The position numbers and the translations under genes were made by a program. Positions 28,294-38,787 of a DNA stretch of 64,000 nucleotides are shown here, piece by piece. The stretch comes from Alloprevotella rava (lineage in GTDB: Bacteria > Bacteroidota > Bacteroidia > Bacteroidales > Bacteroidaceae). The notes under the pieces are model-generated. The model searched no databases. It had not been told where the DNA came from and worked only from the letters and a program-made list of their open reading frames with translations. Position 1 is the stretch's first letter. Each line of letters starts with the position of its first letter. The DNA lies in the NCBI RefSeq assembly GCF_014195585.1, contig NZ_JACICA010000003.1:62001-126000 (forward strand). The letters are read 5' to 3'.

Positions 28294-29904
28294 ATGAAAG
28301 TAAACAAAATCTATCTAAACCTCCTCACTGTAGGAATGCTGTCCTTTATGGCAGGTTGTGCTGGAGATGAAAACATTGATCACACAGAAGGAAAAGAAAC
28401 AGATAATTCTTCAGAGCTGACTGCTTTTTCCTGTGTATCTTCCAATCGCTTAATGAAGTATGCTCCGCGTACCTCTATGGGTGGTCACCAATATCTCACG
28501 GGAAGCGACTTCTACTGGGAACCAGGAGATCAAATCTATGTAAAGGACGATAACAATGCGCTGCAGAAAAGCACTATGACCAATATCTCTGCTACTCAAC
28601 CCACGGCGCGCTTCCAAGTGCCTGGTGCATATACGGCTCAAAACAGCTATGAAGTGTATTACACCGGTGCATCAGCAGGTGCTACTTCTGACAAGGTGGT
28701 CATCTCAACAACTCAGACTCAGACCGCCCCTAACACAGCTAAACATATAGGCGGAGTGGGCGACTGCGGCACATCTACTGCAACTCGTGTGGGCGACCAT
28801 TTTGAGTTTATGCTCAACCACAAGGCCGCTTATCTCTGCTTCCTGCCCCGCGTTACGAACGCTGAACTTGGTAAGAATATCTATCTGACAAAGATTGTAG
28901 TGAAGTCGGACAATGCCATTGCAGGCGACTATACCCTCTCAATGGGCGGCCTTTCATCAGCCCCTACGGCTAATGCTGCTAATGAAATCACCCTTACCAC
29001 GCTGGGGACAGGTATGGTAAATGGTCCTTGGGACATAACGAGAAACATCTACACACAAGTATCTGCACCGGGTTTCCCTTTGTCTAACACCATTACGAAT
29101 TTAGCAACGAACGCCGCCTATATGGTTATAGCTCCAGGTACGCACTCGCTCACTGTGGACTATTACATCAAGGATCCAGTGACCAATGTAGAGGGAGTCA
29201 TCACCAAGACCCTGCCCGTAGGCAAGAACTACGAGGCCAACAAGGTGTACGATGTGACCGCCAATCTCACGCCAAAGGATTACAGCGACAGGAAGTATTA
29301 CATGTGGGACGCACAGCAGGAATATTGGTATGGTGTAAGTGACTATCCGACAGTGATAGATCAGTCAAATTCAAACTATGCTCAGAACAATTCCGACCCT
29401 CGCTGGTACAATGGGGTGAATGACGCTGGCGCAACACAGGCTTCTCACTCTTGTCAGGCTTGTCCTAATGTAAATGAAGCATTTTGGTATATCATGCAAG
29501 GTGATCCACACTGGGATGGCGAAACATTATGGAGTATGATGTCTCATCTATACAAAGGAGGAATATGGCTTAAAAAGAAAACTGAAATTTCTGGATTTAA
29601 TGCAGAATCCTACACTGATCCAACGTCTGGCGTAGCAATTGATTATCGAAGAACCCACATGTCTTATGTTAATACGCCAATTTCGGGCAAACCTGTCAAT
29701 ATAACTCACTATTTTTATCTTCCAGCTTTAGGCTCTAACTTTAATGGAACGCTCTACAATGTAGGTGTAACCAGCAATTATTGGTTATCGAGTCCACAAT
29801 CCTCAGATGTCGTGCACGCCTATAATATGTATTTTATTCATAACCATATTCATGTAGATGGGTTCTACCGCTACAATGGCTACCCACTCTGGACAGGAGA
29901 ATAA
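28294..29904 (+). CDS. Fimbrillin (Mfa-like) lipoprotein with a variable C-terminal domain, cassette 1
   Basis: A 536-residue lipoprotein. Start at ATG 28294 (MKVNKIYLNLLTVGMLSFMA) with lipobox Cys22 in MAGCAGDE. Residues about 45-330 are an Mfa-like fimbrillin domain (RTSMGGHQYLTGSDFYWEPG, LNHKAAYLCFLPRV, KIVVKSDNAIAGDYTLSM) almost identical to the cassette 2 protein. The C-terminal 190 residues diverge; they carry CPNVNEAFWYIMQGDPHW and end with YWLSSPQSSDVVHAYNMYF and RYNGYPLW, resembling FISUMP or C-type-lectin-like surface domains. It is probably an exposed adhesin or fimbrial subunit; the ligand is unknown. Confidence 0.85.
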   Translation: MKVNKIYLNLLTVGMLSFMAGCAGDENIDHTEGKETDNSSELTAFSCVSSNRLMKYAPRTSMGGHQYLTGSDFYWEPGDQIYVKDDNNALQKSTMTNISATQPTARFQVPGAYTAQNSYEVYYTGASAGATSDKVVISTTQTQTAPNTAKHIGGVGDCGTSTATRVGDHFEFMLNHKAAYLCFLPRVTNAELGKNIYLTKIVVKSDNAIAGDYTLSMGGLSSAPTANAANEITLTTLGTGMVNGPWDITRNIYTQVSAPGFPLSNTITNLATNAAYMVIAPGTHSLTVDYYIKDPVTNVEGVITKTLPVGKNYEANKVYDVTANLTPKDYSDRKYYMWDAQQEYWYGVSDYPTVIDQSNSNYAQNNSDPRWYNGVNDAGATQASHSCQACPNVNEAFWYIMQGDPHWDGETLWSMMSHLYKGGIWLKKKTEISGFNAESYTDPTSGVAIDYRRTHMSYVNTPISGKPVNITHYFYLPALGSNFNGTLYNVGVTSNYWLSSPQSSDVVHAYNMYFIHNHIHVDGFYRYNGYPLWTGE

Positions 29905-29911
29905 ATCCTAA

Positions 29912-30000
29912 ATAACGTGAATTCGTCGAACTCACGTTATATTATGTTCTAATAGAATTGTCCTCTCCGCAGTACCTTTAAGTCGGTATTGCGGATTTTT
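29912..30000 (+). terminator. Two hairpins ending cassette 1
   Basis: A 9-bp stem ATAACGTGA / TCACGTTAT (29912-29940) is followed by a stronger terminator TCCGCAGTACC / GGTATTGCGGA (29966-29995, one G-U-type pair) with TTTTT at 29996-30000. A similar TCCGCAATACC hairpin terminates the nuclease gene at 50777. Confidence 0.8.
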
Positions 30001-30054
30001 GTTGGCAAGCGTCGCACTGCAATCGTTGAATCACTCCTACCAGTAAAAACTCAA

Positions 30055-30360
30055 TTTTTGTTGTCACGCCGTCACGGCTGCGTAAACAGTCTGATAAATA
30101 GGTAGTTAAGTGTGTGACAACATTTTTTGTTGTCACACTGTTGTCACGGGGGCAATCCATACATTTTCAGTTAGTTATGCTCAAAGTGTGACAACGTGAC
30201 GACGTGACAACGAAAAAACAAACTCTGGGGAGGAGTGTGTTTTCTCTTAATTGCGGTCTTATTTGTTGCGCTCACAAATACAATAAGGGCGCGGGCTGAC
30301 GCAATAAGGATGTCAGCTGACAGCCTTATTGTATTTTTAAACGCTATAAGGATATTTGCG
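30055..30360 (+). repeat. Interspersed repeat, copy C (both modules)
   Basis: Module 1 (30055-30218) starts TTTTTGTTGTCACGCCGTCACG and ends GTGACAACGTGACGACGTGACAACG, with an internal TGTGACAACA...TGTTGTCACAC palindrome. Module 2 (30276-30360) carries CAATAAGGGCGCGGGCTGAC, CAATAAGGATGTCAGCTGAC and CCTTATTGTA. The preceding GCGTCGCACTGCAA (30009-30022) is shared with copies D and E. A minus-strand frame (30171-30407) is homologous to frames in the other copies. Confidence 0.88.
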
Positions 30361-30605
30361 GATGGGCAGGTAGTGCTTGTTCTTCTCCTCCAGAAGCTTT
30401 TAAGCATTTTAATTGTTCAGATGTGAAAAAATAAAATATAAATATTTTTGTTTCATTCTGCTGATTCGTTCACGATGCTGAGTGCCAGCTGTCCGGAATA
30501 GCTGTTGTGCTGTATTTGTTACTTTATGAAATACCCACTTGAGGGTATTGTCCTATTTTCGGAATTGTGCCTCCTTTGCACCGCAAAATAACCCAAACTT
30601 AGGTG

Positions 30606-33600
30606 ATGATAATATCTCGTTGCTTTTTTCAAAGTAGCCTTTATATACTTGTCTTATTTTTTTTCTGTTTGCCGCTTTCAGCCCAAAAGGGTATGGTAAG
30701 CGGCGTGGTGCATGCTGACGACGGAACGCCTTTGGAGCATGTTTCTATAAAAGCTACAGATGGCAAAAAGGTGTTGGCTACCACACAGTCCGATGCAAAA
30801 GGCCTTTTCACTATCAAGTTGCCTGCAACGGCTGTTGAACTTTCTGCTCAGTTGCTGGGGTACAAAGCTGCAGTGCTGAAAGTGTCGGAAAGTCGTACTA
30901 CTTATCATTTTGTTCTCAACGAACAGGCGGAAAAGATAAGCGAGGCAGTTGTTACGGGGTATGTAAACAAGCGAAAAGAAAGTTATACGGGGGCGAGTTT
31001 TGTTATAGACCATGAGACGCTCATCAGGCAGACAAATACGAACCTGCTGGATATGATCAAGAACAATACTCCGGGTTTTGAACTGATACCCAATAATGAA
31101 TATGGTGCAGACCCCAACCATATTCCCGATATGGTTTTGCGTGGGCGCAGTAGTTTTGTGGAGGGCGATCGTACTAATTTGCCGTTGTTTATTCTCGATG
31201 GAGTGGAAACAGATGTGCGCGTGATCTTTAGTTTGCAGCCTGCGTCGATTAAGCAAGTTTCGGTGTTGAAAGATGCCGCTGCTACTGCATATTACGGTTC
31301 TAAAGCGGCCAATGGTGTGGTTGTGATTACTTCGATGCCCACAAAAGCTGGCCGGTTGCAGGTTGATTACGATGGGCGTTACCAACTGTCGGTTGCGGAC
31401 CTTTCGGCTTACCGTCTGCTCAATGCCGCAGAAAAATTGGAATACGAGCGTATGGCAGGTATTTATGGCGACTTGAAAGGCAGTAGTCAAACCGACTTGG
31501 AGCGACAGAAAGTGTATTACGAAAAACTGGATCGTGTGAAAGCGGGCGTGAATACCAATTGGTTGCGTATGCCACTACGTACAGGCGTAACACATCAGCA
31601 TAACCTGTCGTTCATGGGCGGTAGTGATATTTTTCGTTATCGACTCATGGGAGGCTATAGTGGCACTAACGGACTGATGCAAAAGAGCAATCGACATACG
31701 GCATCATTGTATGTCAATCTGGTGTACGGAGACTGGACACGGCTTTTCATCCAATATACGGGTAGAGTGGAAAGCGCCTTGACCGACGATGTGCCTTACG
31801 GTAGTTTCAGTAACTATGCGCTGCTTAATCCTTATGATGCCCCCTATACCGCAGCAGGGGTATTAAACAACGAACTTTCTTTTGGAAAGCCCAATCCCCT
31901 TTATGAGAAAAGTTTGAGCAGCTATATCAATAGTAGCGCTCGCACCATGAGCAATAGTCTGCGCCTGCGATGGAACATTGGTGGCGGATTGCGCATAGAG
32001 GGCACGGCAGCATTGACCAGTACACAAACCGATGATGAGAGCTTTTTCTCGCCGTTGTCGCAACGCTTTCTGTATGTGGAAAAGCAAAAGCGGGGGAGTT
32101 TCGACATCTTGCACAGTCGTCATGCCGATATATCGTCCAGTATTTTTGCCGTATGGAATAAAGCATTGGGTAAGTATGGGCAGCACCTGCTCAATCTTAC
32201 GTTGGGAGCAAACGTTCAAGCCATAGAGCAAAAATCTGATGGATTCATTGCAACCGGACTGTTGTCCGACAAGGTGGATCATGCTTCCATGGCGAAATCT
32301 TTTGCCGAAGGGTCTACTCCGCAAGGTAACCGAGATCGTGCACGCATGTTGGGCGGCTATATCAATGCGCAGTACGTCTATGATAACCGCTATTTTATAG
32401 ACGCTTCTTTTCGTCGTGAAGGATCTTCTAAATTTGGTGCACAGCAGAAATATGCTCCTTTCGGAATGTTGGGCATAGGTTGGAACGTGCACAAAGAAGG
32501 CTTCATGAATCATGGCGTTGTAACGCTACTCAAAATTAGAGCCAGCGCAGGCATTGTGGGCAACGTGAATTTCCATTCTTATCAAGCAAGGCAGGCATAT
32601 AGCTATCGTTCGGATTTGATTTACAACAACCAGATAGGAGCTGTACCAACGGCATTGGCAAATACCCATCTGAGATGGGAACGCACCTTGAAGCGTAATG
32701 CAGGCGTCGACTTTGCGCTATTTGACGATCGTGTAAGCGGAAGCTTCGATGCTTACCTAAACACCACCAACGATTTGGTGATGACTGTTGCCAAACCTGC
32801 TCACACAGGTTTTTTGAATGGCAAAGAAAACTTGGGGCAGATACGCAATGCAGGTGTTGAACTCTCGCTTAGAGGGCGCGTTTTTAGCGGCAGACCGTTA
32901 GGCTTGAATGTTTACCTTACGATGAGCCACAACCGTAACCGAATAGTGAAGATAAGCGACTATCTGCGCAATCGCAATGCCGACAACGTGAAGCAGGGAA
33001 ACAGTCGTTTGCCCGTTCCTCTTTATGCGGAAGGCGAATCGCTCACGGCTCTCAAAGTGATGCGCTCTGCGGGTATCAACCCAGCCAATGGTAGAGAGGT
33101 GTTTATCAAAAGAAATGGTGAATATACTTACACTTATGACTATAATGAGCGACAAGTGGTGGGCGATACCTCGCCAAGGGTACAAGGCACATGGGGCTTT
33201 TCGGCAACCTGGAAAGATTTTTCGCTTACAGCTGCGTTCAACTACCGATTAGGTGCAACATTATATAATAGTACGCTTGCCACAAAAGTGGAAGGGGCAG
33301 ATCCTCTCACCAACGTAGATAGGCGTGTTTTTTACAGTCGTTGGCGGGAACCAGGCAATGCGGCACTTTTTAAGCACATTGCCTTGCGTGAGGCAACACC
33401 ACCAACATCGAGATTTGTTGCCAAAGAATATGTGCTGGAGGGTACATCGTTGATGCTGGCATATCAAGTTCCGAGCAACCTTTGTCGCGTATGCCGCGTT
33501 GCAGATGCGCGCATCTCGCTTTCTACGGGGCAGTTTTTTTATCTATCCACCATCAAGCGTGAGCGCGGACTTGCCTATCCTTTCGCACATGTTTTTGAAA

Positions 33601-33623
33601 TAGGACTGAATGTAAAGATATGA
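30606..33623 (+). CDS. SusC/RagA-family TonB-dependent receptor with N-terminal regulatory domain
   Basis: A 1005-residue outer-membrane receptor (ATG 30606; a GTG codon precedes it). The signal peptide ends near CLPLSAQ. A carboxypeptidase-regulatory-like domain (about 28-108: VSGVVHADDGTPLEHVSIKA) is followed by the TonB-box region EAVVTGYVNKRKESYTG, the plug (LPLFILDGVETDVRVIFSLQ, VSVLKDAAATAYYGSKAANG) and a barrel ending FEIGLNVKI. The SusD start overlaps its stop (ATGA). It heads a six-gene operon of SusD, DUF4843 protein, PKD-like lipoprotein, LRR protein and a secreted protein. There is no glycosidase, so the ligand may be a peptide or protein-derived. Confidence 0.93.
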   Translation: MIISRCFFQSSLYILVLFFFCLPLSAQKGMVSGVVHADDGTPLEHVSIKATDGKKVLATTQSDAKGLFTIKLPATAVELSAQLLGYKAAVLKVSESRTTYHFVLNEQAEKISEAVVTGYVNKRKESYTGASFVIDHETLIRQTNTNLLDMIKNNTPGFELIPNNEYGADPNHIPDMVLRGRSSFVEGDRTNLPLFILDGVETDVRVIFSLQPASIKQVSVLKDAAATAYYGSKAANGVVVITSMPTKAGRLQVDYDGRYQLSVADLSAYRLLNAAEKLEYERMAGIYGDLKGSSQTDLERQKVYYEKLDRVKAGVNTNWLRMPLRTGVTHQHNLSFMGGSDIFRYRLMGGYSGTNGLMQKSNRHTASLYVNLVYGDWTRLFIQYTGRVESALTDDVPYGSFSNYALLNPYDAPYTAAGVLNNELSFGKPNPLYEKSLSSYINSSARTMSNSLRLRWNIGGGLRIEGTAALTSTQTDDESFFSPLSQRFLYVEKQKRGSFDILHSRHADISSSIFAVWNKALGKYGQHLLNLTLGANVQAIEQKSDGFIATGLLSDKVDHASMAKSFAEGSTPQGNRDRARMLGGYINAQYVYDNRYFIDASFRREGSSKFGAQQKYAPFGMLGIGWNVHKEGFMNHGVVTLLKIRASAGIVGNVNFHSYQARQAYSYRSDLIYNNQIGAVPTALANTHLRWERTLKRNAGVDFALFDDRVSGSFDAYLNTTNDLVMTVAKPAHTGFLNGKENLGQIRNAGVELSLRGRVFSGRPLGLNVYLTMSHNRNRIVKISDYLRNRNADNVKQGNSRLPVPLYAEGESLTALKVMRSAGINPANGREVFIKRNGEYTYTYDYNERQVVGDTSPRVQGTWGFSATWKDFSLTAAFNYRLGATLYNSTLATKVEGADPLTNVDRRVFYSRWREPGNAALFKHIALREATPPTSRFVAKEYVLEGTSLMLAYQVPSNLCRVCRVADARISLSTGQFFYLSTIKRERGLAYPFAHVFEIGLNVKI

Positions 33624-35026
33624 GAAATATAATAGTCACTTTATTGTTGCCGCTTGTTCTTACAACAACAATGTTGCAAGGATGCGGATTTGTGGATATA
33701 GACACGCCCGGACAAATAGACGGAAAGAAAATGTATGCCGACGAACAAGGTTTCGAGGACGTACTTACAGGAATATATGCAACATTGGCAAAGCCAAATC
33801 TTTACGGCCGCCAATTGTCGTTCGGATTTGTTGACGAGATTGCGCAGTTGTATTATAACGACCACGAGGCAGCACTCACTACGCTGACAAAAACTTACGA
33901 CTTGCAATATCGCGACACTGACGTAAGGAAGCAAATAGATCGTATTTGGGAATCGGCGTTCTTTGCAGTGTATACCATAAACGACTTGCTTCAACAAGCC
34001 GAGGGGAAACATTTTGCGCATTTAGATACTTATAAAGGTGAGGCGTTGGCTTTGCGAGCTATGCTACATTTCGATATGTTGCGTTTGTTTGCTCCGAACT
34101 ATTCTCGTCCTCACGAACTTTCCATTCCCTATGTTACCAAAACAAGTACGCAACCTTCGCCACGACTCACCGTCGACGAATGCTACCAGCACATACTTGC
34201 CGACCTAAATAAAGCCGATAGTTTGTTAGCATCATCGTCAGCCAAGCGCACACCTGCTGAAATGTATGTCAGTCGTTATGCGATAAAGGCTCTTAAAGCA
34301 AGAGTATATATTTGGGCAGGAAACAAGAGCGAAGCTGCTAAGTACGCCAAAGAGGTGACGGAAGGGCCTTACCGGATGGTGAAAGAAGAGAAAGTGTTGC
34401 AACTCTTTATGGGGTATGCTGCCACGAGTGAATGTGTTTGGGTGCTCAATGCACCAAAAGCCTATCTTGATGTTCGGCAAGCGTTCTATCCAGCGCGTAG
34501 TACCGCCACTTGTAATATGGTGCGAAATAATTACAAACGTCTGTTCAGTACGTCTACTTTTACCCCAACCAACAACGATTATCGTTTTCAGGCATACTTC
34601 ACACAGACTAATTGGGGGCGGCCAATTGTGGCTTTCACCAAGCTGTACGACAAAAACTATGAAGAGACGCAAGAGTGGCAGGCGGGCAGAATACCTGGAA
34701 TAAACATGATACGATTACCCGAGATGTATTATATCCTGGCTGAAGCATTGTACGATACCGACCGCAACGCTTCTCTCGAAGCGCTCAACACCGTGATTAC
34801 CGCTCGCGGATTGCAGCCTCTTTCATTTTCAGATATTGATACACCAGAAAATTTCCGCCAAGTGCTTGTGGATGAAATAAAGAAAGAATACTGGGGAGAA
34901 GGACATATCTTCTTTACTTACAAGCGGTTCGAAATGCCGATGGAGGGGCTCAACAGTAAAGTGTTTGAGCCAAACGATGCAACTTACATACTGCCTCTGC
35001 CTGCGAGTGAAGAAAATAAAGACTGA
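33620..35026 (+). CDS. SusD/RagB-family lipoprotein
   Basis: A 468-residue surface lipoprotein paired with the preceding receptor. The signal peptide ends in lipobox LQGC (Cys22). The SusD helical core is visible in YKGEALALRAMLHFDMLRLF, YAIKALKARVYIWAGNKSEA, MIRLPEMYYILAEALYD and the C-terminal EGLNSKVFEPNDATYILPLP. It is shorter than typical glycan SusD proteins, closer to the RagB type. Its ATG overlaps the SusC stop by 4 bases and the DUF4843 gene follows after 20 bases. Confidence 0.93.
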   Translation: MRNIIVTLLLPLVLTTTMLQGCGFVDIDTPGQIDGKKMYADEQGFEDVLTGIYATLAKPNLYGRQLSFGFVDEIAQLYYNDHEAALTTLTKTYDLQYRDTDVRKQIDRIWESAFFAVYTINDLLQQAEGKHFAHLDTYKGEALALRAMLHFDMLRLFAPNYSRPHELSIPYVTKTSTQPSPRLTVDECYQHILADLNKADSLLASSSAKRTPAEMYVSRYAIKALKARVYIWAGNKSEAAKYAKEVTEGPYRMVKEEKVLQLFMGYAATSECVWVLNAPKAYLDVRQAFYPARSTATCNMVRNNYKRLFSTSTFTPTNNDYRFQAYFTQTNWGRPIVAFTKLYDKNYEETQEWQAGRIPGINMIRLPEMYYILAEALYDTDRNASLEALNTVITARGLQPLSFSDIDTPENFRQVLVDEIKKEYWGEGHIFFTYKRFEMPMEGLNSKVFEPNDATYILPLPASEENKD

Positions 35027-35046
35027 AAAAGAAAATACGAATCGCA

Positions 35047-35739
35047 ATGAAAAAAGCATACACTATAATGTGGCATTTATGCCTGTACGCGATGTTGGCA
35101 TTGAATGTTTGTTCGTGCACGCAGGATGAAAGTTTTTCGTTTCGAGGCGCATCGGGAATCAGTTTTGAACGTGCTTCTTATCGTCTCGCCATGGGCAGTT
35201 TACCCTATTCCGTTGCCGATACGGTGATACGCATACCCTTAACAGCAGTTGGTTCGGCGAGTACATCACCAAGAAGCTATCGTTTGAAGGTGATAGATAC
35301 GGTAACAACAGCAAAAGCAGGTGTGCATTTCCAGCCATTCTCCACCGAGCGGATATTACCTGCTGGCGCAACAAGCGACACGCTCCGCATAAACATTCTT
35401 CGGAGAAATCTGAACGAAGATAGCTTTTATGTGTTGGCAATAGGCATCAGCGAAAAGACCGAATTGCCTCCCATCATTGCCGAGCTGTCAAAGATGCAAC
35501 TCGTTTTTGATAATCGCCTCGATATGCCGACATGGTGGGCAGAACTGGCATATTGGTTGGGCGAATATGACAAGAAGAAGTATCAAAAGTTTATCGAGTG
35601 GAACGGTTCTCCTGTCACTCAAAAAGAGATGAATGAGCGCAAATACGAATACCTGCGCATTTTCAAAAAAGTGAAGGCGTATTTTGAGGCTCATCCGCAG
35701 GAGGGCGTCAACTTCCCCGATGTGCATTGGGAGGTGTAA
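35047..35739 (+). CDS. DUF4843 family lipoprotein
   Basis: A 230-residue lipoprotein with lipobox CSC (signal peptide ALNVCSC). The beta-sandwich-like N-terminal part (ISFERASYRLAMGSLPYSVA, TVIRIPLTAVGSAS) and the C-terminal helix-rich segment (AYWLGEYDKKKYQKFIEW) match the DUF4843 proteins that follow SusD and precede PKD-like lipoproteins in many Bacteroidetes operons. The role is unknown, probably a surface accessory to the SusCD pair. Confidence 0.8.
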   Translation: MKKAYTIMWHLCLYAMLALNVCSCTQDESFSFRGASGISFERASYRLAMGSLPYSVADTVIRIPLTAVGSASTSPRSYRLKVIDTVTTAKAGVHFQPFSTERILPAGATSDTLRINILRRNLNEDSFYVLAIGISEKTELPPIIAELSKMQLVFDNRLDMPTWWAELAYWLGEYDKKKYQKFIEWNGSPVTQKEMNERKYEYLRIFKKVKAYFEAHPQEGVNFPDVHWEV

Positions 35740-35800
35740 TTCCAAACTTAGAATCAAAATAGAAGACGTGTGAAATATAATTCAAAATAACAATATAAAA

Positions 35801-37327
35801 ATGAAGAAAATTTACAATTTCCTTTATGCCTTGCCGCTTCTAATAGCACTTTTCGCGGCATGTAGCGATAAAGAACCTAACAATGTCGAAACTCCTACTG
35901 CAAAACTTGTTGCTGTGACGGGAATAGAAAAAGCATACAGCATAAAGCAGAATGCGCATTTGAAGCTTAAGCCAGTGCTTAACTTCTCGGAAGGAACAAA
36001 GCAGACAACCACCTATGAATGGATTATTGACAACAACAAGGTGAGCACGGCAGATTCTCTTGATTATGAATGTACTGTATTGGGCAAACATACGGGTACG
36101 CTGAAGGTTATTGCCGAAGATCAAACGGCTAAGTTTGCCGACTTTACATTTTATGTATATTCTGGCTACGACCAAGGCTTACTACTCTTTACCGAGGGAA
36201 AAGACGGCGCCATGCTTGCGTACAAATCTCTCGACGTACAAGAAGCACCTGCTGTGCGCAATGTTTTTGCAGAGAGCAACCCAACGCTTTCGTTAGGTAA
36301 AACGCCATTAGCACTTTGCTGGACAGGCGAGTGTATCACCAACCCGAATAATATTGACGATACGGGAGGTCTTGAAGTCATCGTAAGTACCGATTCTCCG
36401 CGACGCATCTATGCTTTGAATGCCAGTACGATGAGCGTGTTAAGCAAGATTGACTACGACGGAACGGCAACCGATTTTTCACCGAATCACGCCTTTGTAC
36501 CTTTCGGTATGCAAAACCGACTTTGGGGCGCAGAGGGCGGAAGTGTTTATTTCACCGGCAACGGGAAAGATTATCTTATGACACCCGAGCGTCGTTTTGT
36601 TGTGGGGAAACGTCGTCATCAGCTGCCCGCAGGTGCAAAAATTGCTGACCTCTCTTGCAGTTTGATAACCAACCCCATGGATATGCTTCGCGTTTATTTC
36701 GACACTGCGTCTAAGCATCTTGTATATATTGGCGGCATACGTGGTATGGTAGAGGGAAAAGTAAGTTGCCCTGTTACGCCGATGGTACTGTTGGCGTGCG
36801 ATGGTAGTTACGCTGAAGCAAATGCTGATAACCGTTACGAGCCTAAACATGCGCTGCTTGTAGGCAGCAGAAGTGGTAATGGAGTAACTGTGTACCGTTT
36901 TGCCCCTACGGCGAATAAAGCAGAAGAGAGTTTGTTGGGAGAAATAGATGCCACGGGGCATATTCTGCCTACTTCTGCCGTTGGCGTAAATCCTGTGCGC
37001 CCATTGCTTTATTATGCCGATCATGCGGGCAATATCTATGTTATGAACTACGAGGGAAAGAGTTTCTCTTCAACTCCTTACGTCAGTCTTGGTCAGCAAT
37101 ACAATGTAAAAGCAATTGTCTTTAATCCGTATAATCCCAATCGCATGTATGTGGCTGCCGAAGACTCAAAGGCTGAACCAACGGCGTGTGCGTCGATATT
37201 CATTGTTGATGTTAGCAACAAATCGGTAGCAAAGGTGCTTTATAAAGAAGATCGTGTAGGGGGTAAGATACACCGACTCATATATAAGGGTAACGGCAAA
37301 GAGAACCGGGAAGCCACACACGACTGA
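35801..37327 (+). CDS. PKD-like family lipoprotein
   Basis: A 508-residue lipoprotein; lipobox FAAC (Cys21). Residues about 30-125 form Ig-like/PKD-like strands (TTYEWIIDNNKVSTADSLDY, GTLKVIAEDQTAKFADFTFY). The remainder looks like a beta-propeller-type repeat region (GYDQGLLLFTEGKDGAMLAY, YADHAGNIYVMNYEGKSF). This architecture follows DUF4843 proteins in SusCD operons and is thought to be a surface binding protein. It is separated from the DUF4843 gene by 61 bases on the same strand. Confidence 0.8.
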   Translation: MKKIYNFLYALPLLIALFAACSDKEPNNVETPTAKLVAVTGIEKAYSIKQNAHLKLKPVLNFSEGTKQTTTYEWIIDNNKVSTADSLDYECTVLGKHTGTLKVIAEDQTAKFADFTFYVYSGYDQGLLLFTEGKDGAMLAYKSLDVQEAPAVRNVFAESNPTLSLGKTPLALCWTGECITNPNNIDDTGGLEVIVSTDSPRRIYALNASTMSVLSKIDYDGTATDFSPNHAFVPFGMQNRLWGAEGGSVYFTGNGKDYLMTPERRFVVGKRRHQLPAGAKIADLSCSLITNPMDMLRVYFDTASKHLVYIGGIRGMVEGKVSCPVTPMVLLACDGSYAEANADNRYEPKHALLVGSRSGNGVTVYRFAPTANKAEESLLGEIDATGHILPTSAVGVNPVRPLLYYADHAGNIYVMNYEGKSFSSTPYVSLGQQYNVKAIVFNPYNPNRMYVAAEDSKAEPTACASIFIVDVSNKSVAKVLYKEDRVGGKIHRLIYKGNGKENREATHD

Positions 37328-37367
37328 TGAACCAAAGAAAAAAATGATCAAATTTAATTTTATAAAA

Positions 37368-38759
37368 ATGAAAAAAACTTTACTTTTTTCAATGTTGTTT
37401 GCTGCTTCGGCAGTCTTTACTTCTGCTTTTGCAGGAGAAAGAGCAACAACATTCTATCCTCTTCAAACTCTGATGGCGGCAAACAAAACGCCAACGCCTA
37501 TACCGAACGGAGTGAAGATAGAAAACAATGTCGTGGTGTCATGGCCCGCTGCACTTATTCCTGAGGACCGACAAATCGTTCTGCCAGAAGGTATCGTGGG
37601 GATTGGCTATCAAGCATTTGCCGAAACTCCGTTGCGCAACATCGTTCTTCCCTCTACGTTGCGCACCATTAGCAAAGAGGCTTTCTTTGCTTCTGCGCTT
37701 CAGGCGATTGTCATACCTGAGGGCGTAGAAACATTGGGCGAAGCGGCTTTCTCCAACTGCCATTCGTTGATTGCTGCTTCTTTGCCGTCGACCATCAAAA
37801 ACATGGGCAATAATATGTTTATGTATTGCGGAAAACTTAACAATGTGCAACTCAAAGAGGGGCTTACCGCCATTGGCGAAAGTGCGTTCTTCAAATGTAC
37901 GGCATTAGCAAATATCGCTCTGCCGAAATCGTTGGAGAGCATTGGCGACGGAGCATTTAATGGCTGCTCTGCTTTGGAAGAGATTACCATTCCCAATGGC
38001 GTTACCGAGATTGGAAACAATGTTTTTGACGAATGTAGTTTTTTGCAAAAGGTAAACTTCCCCGCAAGCGTGACAAAAATTGGGCGTTCTGCCTTCCACA
38101 ATTGTGTAGGTTTGTCCAATGTTTCTCTTCCTGAAGGATTAAAGACAATCGACGGACTGGCATTCTATGGTTGTACTTCGCTCTTCGAAATCACAACTCC
38201 TGAAGGTCTGGAATTGCTGGGAGCTTCGGCTTTTGAAGACTGCACCTCACTTGCTTCCGTTACGTTGCGTAAGGGTTTCACCGTTCTCAATCAAAAGGCT
38301 TTCAAAGGTTGCAAAGCTCTGCAACAGATAACGCTGCCCGAAGGCGTTGAAGAACTGAAGCCTTTTGTCTTCCAAAATTGTACGGCACTTACAGAGGTAA
38401 CCTTTCCCTCTACATTGAAAAACATCGGTCTGAATGCTCTTGTGAATTGTTCGAGTCTGTCGAAAGTCACTTGTGATGCCACAACGCCGCCTGCTCTGAA
38501 AGGTAATGTGTTCAACAAAACGCCGAACGGAAAGACCTTGGTAGTGCCCGAAAACAGCATCGCGCAATATCAAGCCACTCAGTATTGGGGTGCTCCCAGT
38601 TTTGCAACAATTGTAACGGGTATCAATAGCCTTGAACCAGCACAAGATCAAAAGGCAGGTGTATATACATTGCAAGGCGTTCGTTTAGGTACGAAAGCAA
38701 TATGGCCGTCACTACCAAAGGGCCTTTATGTGGTAGGAAATAAAAAAGTAGTAAAATAA
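37368..38759 (+). CDS. BspA-type leucine-rich-repeat secreted protein
   Basis: A 463-residue exported protein. Start at ATG 37368 (MKKTLLFSMLFAASAVFTSA) gives a signal peptide. Residues about 65-390 are some thirteen TpLRR/LRR_5 repeats of 22-23 residues (for example LPKSLESIGDGAFNGCSALE). The C-terminal 40 residues (AGVYTLQGVRLGTKAIWPSL, then PKGLYVVGNKKVVK) resemble the end of a type IX secretion sorting domain and are shared with the next protein. BspA-like proteins bind fibronectin or other host ligands or mediate coaggregation. It is the fifth gene of the SusCD operon. Confidence 0.9.
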   Translation: MKKTLLFSMLFAASAVFTSAFAGERATTFYPLQTLMAANKTPTPIPNGVKIENNVVVSWPAALIPEDRQIVLPEGIVGIGYQAFAETPLRNIVLPSTLRTISKEAFFASALQAIVIPEGVETLGEAAFSNCHSLIAASLPSTIKNMGNNMFMYCGKLNNVQLKEGLTAIGESAFFKCTALANIALPKSLESIGDGAFNGCSALEEITIPNGVTEIGNNVFDECSFLQKVNFPASVTKIGRSAFHNCVGLSNVSLPEGLKTIDGLAFYGCTSLFEITTPEGLELLGASAFEDCTSLASVTLRKGFTVLNQKAFKGCKALQQITLPEGVEELKPFVFQNCTALTEVTFPSTLKNIGLNALVNCSSLSKVTCDATTPPALKGNVFNKTPNGKTLVVPENSIAQYQATQYWGAPSFATIVTGINSLEPAQDQKAGVYTLQGVRLGTKAIWPSLPKGLYVVGNKKVVK

Positions 38760-38787
38760 TTTATTTAATTTTTTAATATATAAAACA